DNA of 64,000 nucleotides, from positions 1 through 64,000 of the forward strand of contig NZ_JBHTJT010000056.1 of NCBI RefSeq assembly GCF_042676185.1. Direction: 5' to 3'. Positions 55,887-64,000 of this stretch are shown in pieces (position 1 is the stretch's first letter; each line of letters begins with the position of its first letter). The translations under genes were made by a program, and so were the position numbers. The stretch is from Tropicimonas aquimaris (lineage in GTDB: Bacteria > Pseudomonadota > Alphaproteobacteria > Rhodobacterales > Rhodobacteraceae). The notes beneath the pieces were generated by a model, which had not been told where the DNA came from, did not search any database, and was given only the letters and a program-made list of their open reading frames with translations.

Positions 55887-56280
55887 TGCTCGACTCCGAC
55901 TCGCCTGCCAGCAAGGCACGGGTCCGTTCCAGCAGCTTCGAGAGATCGAAGGGCTTGGCGATGAACCCATCGGCGCCGAGCGCGAGCCCCTTGCGCTGCT
56001 CCATCGCGTTGCCACGGGCTGTCATGATCAGGATCTTGATCCCGGCCAGATCACGATCGGCGCGCACCGCCTGGCAGACCTCGTAGCCCGACATGGCTGG
56101 CAGCATGACGTCGAGCAGCACGAGGTCGGGACGCGTGTCGCGGATTGCCTTCAGGCCGGCCTCGCCATCGGTGGCTCGGGTCACCTCCATCCCCTCTCGC
56201 TTCAGCACATGGCTCAGCGCGAGCGCGATGTTGTCCTCGTCCTCGACGATCAGGATGCGGTCGGGTGCGTCGCTGGGCAT
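55879..56280 (-). CDS. receiver-only response regulator
   Basis: A 133-residue CheY-like protein with a single receiver domain and no output domain. RILIVEDEDNIALALSHVL carries the acidic pocket, LVLLDVMLPAMSGYEV the phospho-acceptor aspartate, ILIMTARG the conserved threonine and GFIAKPFDLSKLLERT the lysine. It overlaps the start of the sensor/exonuclease gene by eight bases, so the two are made together. Since the neighbouring kinase core has lost its histidine, the phosphate must come from elsewhere, or signalling does not use this pair's phosphotransfer. The ATG of MPSDAPDR was preferred over one seven codons upstream. Confidence 0.92.
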   Translation of the reverse strand: MPSDAPDRILIVEDEDNIALALSHVLKREGMEVTRATDGEAGLKAIRDTRPDLVLLDVMLPAMSGYEVCQAVRADRDLAGIKILIMTARGNAMEQRKGLALGADGFIAKPFDLSKLLERTRALLAGESESSNA

Positions 56281-56285
56281 GATGG

Positions 56286-56807
56286 TCAGGCCTCCTTGCA
56301 TACGATGGAGAAGGTGGGGTCATCCTCGGGCACCGGCCCCCAGTCCGCCTTTGCGACAGCGCCACTCGCGTCGTATTCGACGGTATCGAGCAGCGGCGCC
56401 ATGCGCCAGCCGTCGCAGTCGTAAACCAAGGGCACCACTTTCGGCCCCGACCAGCGGGCGAACAGCAGAAGGTTGGCCATCCGCTGTGCCGGAACGGCGT
56501 CGTTGGTCCGGATCGAGGCGAGATCGACGGCGGAGAACCGGTCCACCAGCGGCCAGAGATAGGTCCAGGGGCGCCAGGCTGCGCGGGCCTCGTGGGTGAA
56601 GGTCACCTCCACGCCCTCCGGAAATTCGGAGGTCGTCCGGTCGAACCAGCTGTATTCCATGTAGATCGTAAACCCGATGATCGCCACGCCCGCGGCAGCA
56701 GGCATCGTCCATCTAGGCAGCCGCCCGCCGCTGATCCGGTTGAGCAGGAGCACCGCGCCCGCAACGGCCACGCCTGCAACGATGGCTGCGATCAATTCAA
56801 AGAACAT
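56286..56807 (-). CDS. small membrane protein of unknown function
   Basis: A 173-residue protein with two N-terminal hydrophobic segments (about 3-22 and 35-52, the second TMPAAAGVAIIGFTIYMEYS) and a periplasmic- or cytoplasmic-facing domain of about 115 residues. The domain contains GVEVTFTHEARAAWRPWTYL, RMANLLLFARWSGPKV and LVYDCDGWRMAPL. I do not recognise a named family. It lies five bases before the response-regulator start and in the same direction, so it belongs to the regulator/exonuclease operon and may work with it. Confidence 0.75.
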   Translation of the reverse strand: MFFELIAAIVAGVAVAGAVLLLNRISGGRLPRWTMPAAAGVAIIGFTIYMEYSWFDRTTSEFPEGVEVTFTHEARAAWRPWTYLWPLVDRFSAVDLASIRTNDAVPAQRMANLLLFARWSGPKVVPLVYDCDGWRMAPLLDTVEYDASGAVAKADWGPVPEDDPTFSIVCKEA

Positions 56808-56890
56808 GGCCTCTCCCTGGATTACCCGGAACGTTACGCTCTACCGACGCATTCGATCGCCGGCCACTCTGCGGCCACGCCTCGGCGTGT

Positions 56891-58732
56891 CTAGCTCAAA
56901 ATGCCCTTACCCTGCCCGACTGCCGATTGCATCGTCCGAACAACCACAAATGCATCACGCAGGTGACTGCGTTCGAGGTCGCTCAGATCAGAGGGCGGCA
57001 TGAAGTTGTCCGGCTTCTGACCGGCGCGGATCTCGTCGGCCTGGCGGTTCAGGCGGGTCTCGGCGATCAGGTCGTAGGCGTCGAGCAGATCGTGCGCGCC
57101 GGAGCGCGAAATCGTGCCGTTGGCCTCCGCGGCCTCAAGCCGGGCGCGGGTGTTGACCTCGCTCAATCCAGCCTGCAACGCATAGACCCGCCCGAGGTCC
57201 ACCACCGGCACCACGCCGTTCATCTTGAGGTCGATCTCGTTCTTGTGCTCGCCCGAGCGCACTGTGGCAAAACCGCGGAACAGGCCGAGCGGCGGCGTGT
57301 GCTTGAGCGAATTGGCGATCATGTGGCTGACAAAGATCGAGTTCTTGCGGGCTTCGGCCAGCGTCTCTTCCTTGAGATCCGCGAACAGCCGGGTCGCCCC
57401 GCCGATCGGGCGCAGGTCGAACATCACAGAGGCCAGCATCTGCGCCTCCGGATCCGGCTTGGCGATCCAGCCCCGGAAATAGCGGCGCCACACCGCCACG
57501 GGCTGCCGCCAGCGCGGGTTGGTCGCCATCATGTCGCCCGGGCAATAGAAGTACCCGCAAGTATCGAGCCCGTCGGAAACGAACTTCGCCAGTTTCTCGA
57601 AATAGGCAGCGTCGCCGGAGCGGGCGTTGTCGTCGATGATCAGGCAGTTGTCCTGGTCGGAGACACCGGTCTGCTCCTGCCGGCCCTGGGAGCCGCAGGC
57701 GAGCCAGAGATATTCCACCGGCGGCGCACCGAGGTCCGCCTCGGCCAGCGCCAGAAGCCGGCGCGTGACCGCATCGGCTATATCGGTAATCAGCCGGGTG
57801 ACGACCTCGTGGCGGTTGCCGCCGCCCACGAGCTGGGCCAGCAGCTTCGGCAATCGCGCGGTGACCTTCGCCATGTCCTCTGCAGAGGCGGCCTCGGCAA
57901 TCTCGTGGACCATCGAAGCCGAGCTGATCGCCTGAAAGCGGGTCAGGTCGGTCTGGGTGAGGATACCGACCACGCGTGCGCCCTCGGTCACAGTGACATG
58001 GCCGACCTTTCGCTCCAGCATTATGTTGAGCAGGTCCGAACCGAGCGCCGACGGCGGCAGGCTGGCCGGGTCGGCGGTCATGATCTCGCGCACCGGGGTG
58101 TCGCCGGCGAGGCCCTCGGCGACGGCCTTGGTCGCCATGTCGCGCAGGGTGACGATACCCACCAGCCGGTCCTCGGCCTCTGTAACCGCGAGGCACGAGA
58201 CGCGGGTGTCCCGCATCAGCCCTGCGGCGGTGCGGATCGGCGTGGTCGGGTCGACGGTGATCGGGTTGCGGGCCATCAGGTCGCCCACCCGCTGGGTGGC
58301 AAGCTCGGCGCCGCGTTCCCGTGCAGGGCTGCGGCCACGGTCGAAGAAGCGGGCGAAGCTCGGCGCCTCGGTGATGAGCTCGTGGAAGGCGGCGGCCGGC
58401 AGAAGCAGCAACCGCGTCTCCTCGGCAGCACGCGCGTTTGTCAGCGCCTTGCCGTCGCGGATCAGCCCGCGTTCGCCGAAGGAATTGCGGCCGTGGAGGA
58501 TCGAAACCGGGGCGTCGTTCTCGTCGGTTATTTCCACGGTGCCATGCTCGATCAGGAAAAGCCCGTCGAGCTGGTCCCCTGCGCCAAAGATCGGGCTCCC
58601 GGCCGTGGCGACCTTTTCCTGAAAGACCCCGGCGATCCGCTTCTGGGTCTCGCGGTCGAGGCTGTCATAGGGGTGAACGTGTTCGATGAACCTCAGGATT
58701 CGGGTATCTCGGTCGAGCGGGGAATCGGTCAT
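56891..58732 (-). CDS. cNMP-binding/CBS/DUF294 putative nucleotidyltransferase
   Basis: A 613-residue signalling protein. A cyclic-nucleotide-binding-like domain covers about 25-140 (PIFGAGDQLDGLFLIEHGTV, NSFGERGLI). Two CBS domains follow (about 155-275, VGDLMARNPITVDPTTPIRT and VREIMTADPASLPPS). The C-terminal DUF294 nucleotidyltransferase-like part includes EYLWLACGSQGRQEQTGVSD, with GSxGRxEQ and the acidic residues of DQDNCLIIDD. It resembles the GlnD uridylyltransferase core. CBS and cNMP-type domains usually sense nucleotides, which suits its place between an acetate symporter and the regulator/exonuclease genes. Partner and modified target are unknown. A terminator separates it from the symporter. 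Confidence 0.9.
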   Translation of the reverse strand: MTDSPLDRDTRILRFIEHVHPYDSLDRETQKRIAGVFQEKVATAGSPIFGAGDQLDGLFLIEHGTVEITDENDAPVSILHGRNSFGERGLIRDGKALTNARAAEETRLLLLPAAAFHELITEAPSFARFFDRGRSPARERGAELATQRVGDLMARNPITVDPTTPIRTAAGLMRDTRVSCLAVTEAEDRLVGIVTLRDMATKAVAEGLAGDTPVREIMTADPASLPPSALGSDLLNIMLERKVGHVTVTEGARVVGILTQTDLTRFQAISSASMVHEIAEAASAEDMAKVTARLPKLLAQLVGGGNRHEVVTRLITDIADAVTRRLLALAEADLGAPPVEYLWLACGSQGRQEQTGVSDQDNCLIIDDNARSGDAAYFEKLAKFVSDGLDTCGYFYCPGDMMATNPRWRQPVAVWRRYFRGWIAKPDPEAQMLASVMFDLRPIGGATRLFADLKEETLAEARKNSIFVSHMIANSLKHTPPLGLFRGFATVRSGEHKNEIDLKMNGVVPVVDLGRVYALQAGLSEVNTRARLEAAEANGTISRSGAHDLLDAYDLIAETRLNRQADEIRAGQKPDNFMPPSDLSDLERSHLRDAFVVVRTMQSAVGQGKGILS

Positions 58733-58760
58733 CGTCGTTCCATCAGAATGAGGTTGGACC

Positions 58761-58799
58761 AAGAAAATGGCGCGCCCCTTCAGGGCAAAGGGACGCGCC
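58761..58799 (-). terminator. terminator after the sodium:solute symporter
   Basis: On the minus strand the stem GGCGCG-x-CCCTT pairs with AAGGG-x-CGCGCC (one mismatch, 7-base loop) and is followed by ATTTTCTT. It lies 50 bases beyond the symporter stop and before the DUF294 start, so the acs-adk-DUF4212-symporter operon probably ends here, fully or in part. Confidence 0.82.
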
Positions 58800-58848
58800 G
58801 GCGTTGTGGAGCGGACAGGACCTCGCGGCCCTGCCCGATGCCTTCGGA

Positions 58849-60636
58849 TCAGTGATCCGCAGCGGCGGCGCCTGCACCACGCGGGATACGCACGCTTTCG
58901 ACCAAATCCTGGATCTCCTTCGGCGGCGCGGCGGTCGCGTTGGAGACGAGGATCGCGGCGGCGAAGTTCAGCAGCGCGCCGACGGCCCCGAAGGAGGTCG
59001 ACTTGATGCCGAGGAACAGAGGAGCCGCATCGGTGTAGCTGTTGGTGTCCGGGATGAAGAACCAGCCCTTGTGCAGGAAGATGTAGATCACCGTCACGAT
59101 CAGGCCGACCAGCATGCCGACCACGGCGCCCACGTTGTTCACCCGCTTGGAGAAGATCCCCATCATCAGTGCCGGGAAGATCGACGCTGCCGCGATACCG
59201 AAGGCCAGTGCAACCGTTTGGGCGGCGAAGCCCGGCGGGTTGAGACCCAGGTAGGTGGCAACCGCGATGGCCACCGCCATGGCGATCCGCGCCGACATCA
59301 GCTCGGAGGCCTCCGACATGTTCGGGGTCAACTGACCCTTCATCAGGTCGTGGGAGACGGCCGAGGAGATGGCCAGAAGCAGGCCGGCTGCGGTCGAGAG
59401 CGCGGCGGCGAGACCGCCCGCGGCGACCAGAGCCACAACCCAGCCAGGCAGGTTGGCGATTTCCGGGTTGGCCAGCACGAGGATGTCACGGTCGAACTTG
59501 GTCAGTTCGTTGCCGGTCCAGCCGCTCGACTCGGCGCGGGCCTGCATGTCCGCGTTCGCGTCGTTGTAGTACTGGATCTTGCCGTCGCCGTTCTTGTCCT
59601 CCCAGTTCAGCAGACCGGTCTTCTGCCAGGTCAGCATCCAGCTGTACTCGGGGCTGTTCTCGATGGTCTCGACGGAAACCGCCTCGCCCTGCGGACCTTC
59701 CGGCCAGAACTGGTTGGTGATGTTGTAGCGCGCCATCGCACCCACGGCCGGGGCCGTCAGGTAGAGCAGCGCGATGAACACCAGCGCCCAACCGGCCGAC
59801 CAGCGTGCGTCGGCCACCGTCGGAACGGTGAAGAAGCGCATGATGACGTGCGGCAGACCGGCGGTGCCGATCATCAGCGACAGGGTGAACAGGACCATGT
59901 TCAGGACGTCGCTGTTGCGGGTGGTGTATTCGGCAAAGCCCAGCTGGGTGACGATATCGTCAATCTTGGCCAGCAGCGGCTCGCCGGAGGCAACTTCGTT
60001 GCCGAACAGGCCGAGCGGCGGCAGCGCGTTGCCGGTGAGCTGCATCGAGATGAAGATCGCCGGGATGGTGTAGGCGGTGATCAGCACGACGTACTGGGCC
60101 ACCTGGGTGTAGGTCACACCCTTCATGCCGCCGAACACGGCATAGGCGAACACGACCGCGGCACCGATCAGCAGGCCGGTGGTGTTGCTCACCTCGAGGA
60201 AGCGGCCGAAGGCCACGCCCACGCCGGTCATCTGGCCGATCACGTAGGTGATCGAGGCGACGATCAGACAGATCACGGCCACAAGGCGCGCGGTCGGGCT
60301 GTAGAAGCGGTCGCCGATGAATTCCGGAACGGTGAACTTGCCGAACTTGCGCAGGTAAGGCGCGAGCATCAGCGCCAGCAGCACATAGCCGCCTGTCCAG
60401 CCCATGAGGAAGGTGGAGTTGTCATAGCCGACGAAGGCGATGAGGCCGGCCATGGAGATGAAGGAGGCGGCGGACATCCAGTCGGCGCCGGTTGCCATAC
60501 CGTTCAGGACGGGGTGAACGCCCCGGCCGGCGGCATAGAATTCGGAGGTCGAGCCCGCGCGGGCCCAGATCGCGATACCGATGTAGAGCGCGAAGCTCGC
60601 ACCGATGAAGATCCAGTTGAGTACGAATTGATCCAT
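58849..60636 (-). CDS. sodium:solute symporter, VC_2705 type (acetate/carboxylate uptake)
   Basis: A 595-residue sodium-coupled carrier of the SSS family, in the subgroup that pairs with a DUF4212 subunit and is often called ActP-like. About 13 hydrophobic segments are present. EFYAAGRGVHPVLNGMATGADWMSAASF-type sequence near residue 35, FTVPEFIGDRFYS, FGGMKGVTYTQVAQY and GGLAAALSTAAGLLLAISSAVSHDL are characteristic. A periplasmic-loop insert near 346-353 reads DKNGDGKI, an EF-hand-like pattern. Acetate is the likely substrate, because acs and adk are in the same operon; other short carboxylates are possible. It starts 14 bases after DUF4212. Confidence 0.92.
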   Translation of the reverse strand: MDQFVLNWIFIGASFALYIGIAIWARAGSTSEFYAAGRGVHPVLNGMATGADWMSAASFISMAGLIAFVGYDNSTFLMGWTGGYVLLALMLAPYLRKFGKFTVPEFIGDRFYSPTARLVAVICLIVASITYVIGQMTGVGVAFGRFLEVSNTTGLLIGAAVVFAYAVFGGMKGVTYTQVAQYVVLITAYTIPAIFISMQLTGNALPPLGLFGNEVASGEPLLAKIDDIVTQLGFAEYTTRNSDVLNMVLFTLSLMIGTAGLPHVIMRFFTVPTVADARWSAGWALVFIALLYLTAPAVGAMARYNITNQFWPEGPQGEAVSVETIENSPEYSWMLTWQKTGLLNWEDKNGDGKIQYYNDANADMQARAESSGWTGNELTKFDRDILVLANPEIANLPGWVVALVAAGGLAAALSTAAGLLLAISSAVSHDLMKGQLTPNMSEASELMSARIAMAVAIAVATYLGLNPPGFAAQTVALAFGIAAASIFPALMMGIFSKRVNNVGAVVGMLVGLIVTVIYIFLHKGWFFIPDTNSYTDAAPLFLGIKSTSFGAVGALLNFAAAILVSNATAAPPKEIQDLVESVRIPRGAGAAAADH

Positions 60637-60650
60637 CTGTCCCTGTCCCC

Positions 60651-60890
60651 TTACTGCTCGTCGACGCCGTGTTCACGGTCGAGAGCGTTCATCCGCCAGG
60701 CGTAGAAGAAGATGATCGCCAGGAAGACGAGGATCGAGCCCTGCTGGGCGACCCAGAAGGCGAAGCCCGGCATGATTGGCTGCAGCAGAATGCCGAAGCC
60801 GAAGGGCACGATGGCCCAGATCACGAGGCACCAGGTGACGATACGAATGTTCGCCGCCCAGTACGCGTTGTTTTCAGGTTTGTCCGACAT
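60651..60890 (-). CDS. DUF4212 symporter small subunit
   Basis: A 79-residue membrane protein with two hydrophobic segments (about 17-38 and 45-67). NAYWAANIRIVTWCLVIWA and FWVAQQGSILVFLAIIFFYAWRMN match DUF4212, the small partner of VC_2705-type sodium:solute symporters. The start is the ATG of MSDKPENNAYW, preceded by GGAGG; a longer arginine-rich upstream frame is not conserved. The partner symporter gene follows after 14 bases. The 118-base gap to adk contains a 7-bp GC hairpin (CCGGGCC/GGCCCGG, 60953-60972) without a T run. Confidence 0.92.
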   Translation of the reverse strand: MSDKPENNAYWAANIRIVTWCLVIWAIVPFGFGILLQPIMPGFAFWVAQQGSILVFLAIIFFYAWRMNALDREHGVDEQ

Positions 60891-61008
60891 GCGGTCCTCC
60901 CTTTGGTTTCTCACTCCGCATCGTGCCTCCCGCGCGATACGACCCTTACCTTCCGGGCCTTGACCGGCCCGGTTGCGGGCAAGGGGAGCCTTCCCCCTGC
61001 CCCGCCGT

Positions 61009-61686
61009 TCAGGTTTTCGCCTGTTCGACGATCTCGTTGAGCCTTGCCGCAATCTCGGGGATCACGCCCATCGCCGCGACCTCCTGCAGTTGGCCGCGCT
61101 CCTGATAGAAGGCGATCAGCGGCGCGGTCTGCGCATGATAGGCCTCCAGCCGCGAGCGGACGGTTTCGGCATTGTCGTCGGCCCGGCGCTTGAACTCGGT
61201 GCCGCCGCAATTGTCGCAGACACCCTCGACCGCCGGCTTCTTGAAGCTGTCGTGATACCCTTCGCCGCAGGCGGCGCAGGTGTAGCGGCCCGAAACCCGC
61301 TCCACCATCGCCTCGTCCTCAACCTCGAGGCTGATCGCGGCGTTGATCTTCTGCCCGCGCTCGGTCAGCAGCGCATCGAGCGCCTCGGCCTGCGCAGTCG
61401 TGCGTGGGAAGCCATCGAGAATGACGCCGTTCTTAACGTCGTCATCCGCGAGGCGATCCTTGAGCACCGCAATCACGATCTCGTCGCTCACCAGCTGACC
61501 GGCCTCCATGACAGCCTTCGCGGCCTTGCCGGCTTCGGTGCCCGCCGCTACGGCCCCACGCAGCAGGTCGCCTGTGGAGAGCTGGACGAGGCCAAACTTC
61601 TCCTCGAGCATCCTCGCCTGGGTGCCCTTGCCGGCCCCCGGGGGGCCGAGAAGGATCAGGACGGGTGGGGTTCGTGCGTCGCTCAT
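61009..61686 (-). CDS. adk: adenylate kinase (zinc type)
   Basis: Interconverts AMP plus ATP with two ADP. It has 225 residues, the long form. The P-loop is LLGPPGAGKGTQARML. DGFPRTTAQAEALD is the family signature, and the LID carries two CxxC pairs (CAACGEGYH and CDNCGG), so it holds zinc. It starts four bases after the acs stop. Acs produces AMP, so coupling adk to it recycles that product. Whether it is the cell's only adenylate kinase cannot be told; in this group a second copy often lies in the ribosomal-protein cluster. Confidence 0.95.
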   Translation of the reverse strand: MSDARTPPVLILLGPPGAGKGTQARMLEEKFGLVQLSTGDLLRGAVAAGTEAGKAAKAVMEAGQLVSDEIVIAVLKDRLADDDVKNGVILDGFPRTTAQAEALDALLTERGQKINAAISLEVEDEAMVERVSGRYTCAACGEGYHDSFKKPAVEGVCDNCGGTEFKRRADDNAETVRSRLEAYHAQTAPLIAFYQERGQLQEVAAMGVIPEIAARLNEIVEQAKT

Positions 61687-61690
61687 GACG

Positions 61691-63664
<1,974 letters not shown>

Positions 63665-64000
63665 GGGTCTCCCTCCCTGTAGCTGTGCTGCGCAACGCTA
63701 GGAGAAAGGCGGCCTCTGGTCAGCAAAACTGTTCGCCCCGCCTCCTCCCGAGAAGCGAATTGCCGGCACCATAACCCAATCGTCAAGAAACACGTAAGCC
63801 TTTTTTTAATAAGGTTTTTTCTGTAAATATTTTGACGACCAGCACGAGGCATTTGTAAAATTTTTATCCGGAAATCAAAAAAAACCACGCCGTGACAAGT
63901 GCTTGAATGGAACAAAGGAGAGGAAAATTCCGCCCCGCGCCGCGACACGCGAGCGCAGCATTCCTGCGCTGCAGCCCCCTGTTGACGCTGCGACAAATAC
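63665..64000. promoter_or_regulatory. AT-rich upstream region of acs
   Basis: No gene is supported to the window's end. The part from about 63770 to 63895 is strikingly AT-rich, with runs of T (63801-63807 and 63815-63820) and of A. The hexamers CGTCAA (63781-63786) and TTGACG (63832-63837) face each other across 45 bases. The first reads TTGACG on the acs strand and could be a -35 box, but I see no good -10 at 17 bases. It is likely the control region of the acs operon. Confidence 0.45.

Overview
The window is a stretch of a GC-rich alphaproteobacterial chromosome, almost certainly from the order Rhodobacterales (Roseobacter/Rhodobacter group). The pointers are the order of conserved genes (folB-folP-glmM; glyQ-DUF6446-glyS; acs-adk-DUF4212-symporter-DUF294), a stand-alone aa3 oxidase subunit I gene, FolE2 as the GTP cyclohydrolase, a SAM-II riboswitch in front of metZ, a CtrA-type box, and intergenic repeats of a kind I associate with this group. 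Apart from the first 1.6 kb, coding density is high and nearly all genes are core metabolism or housekeeping. I see no CRISPR array, prophage, transposase or integrase.

Layout. 1-1.6 kb: lower-GC, gene-poor segment with one orphan membrane protein, ending at the 3' end of tRNA-Leu(GAG); possibly the edge of an island. 1.8-6.8 kb: a secreted peptidoglycan-binding protein, lipB, a sulfotransferase-like gene and ctaD. 7-12 kb: an RND efflux pump with its adaptor, and a glyoxalase-fold gene broken by a 1-nt frameshift. 12-17.4 kb: DUF2244, a glycosyltransferase, yqeY, carA and a GT2 synthase fused to a GspE-N/MshEN-like domain behind a CtrA-type box. 17.5-24 kb: GntR, HAD nucleotidase, UbiH-like hydroxylase, class V aminotransferase, two Lrp/AsnC regulators and ilvC. 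24-28.2 kb: glmM-folP-folB and a SleB-type hydrolase. 28.4-36 kb: glyQ-DUF6446-gltS-glyS followed by a PPDK-like gene with a degenerate ATP-binding half. 36-45 kb: a secreted SPOR/peptidoglycan-binding/pseudo-protease, trkH, folE2, a glutamine amidotransferase, an XRE/DUF2061 divergon, metZ with its promoter, SAM-II aptamer and terminator, and an alpha/beta hydrolase. 45-53.5 kb: yciB, a DMT permease, a methyltransferase, ftsY, a YhhN protein, xseA and purD. 53.5-53.75 kb: a nested inverted-repeat element.

The last 10 kb read as one acetate/carboxylate module on the minus strand: acs, adk, DUF4212, a VC_2705-type sodium:solute symporter, a cNMP/CBS/DUF294 protein, a small membrane protein, a receiver-only response regulator, and a 709-residue protein that joins two membrane segments, a PAS domain and a degenerate histidine-kinase core to an intact DEDDh exonuclease. 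Acs makes AMP, Adk recycles it, and the symporter pair brings in the substrate. The regulator/exonuclease pair is the most unusual part of the window and the best candidate for an undescribed signalling system.
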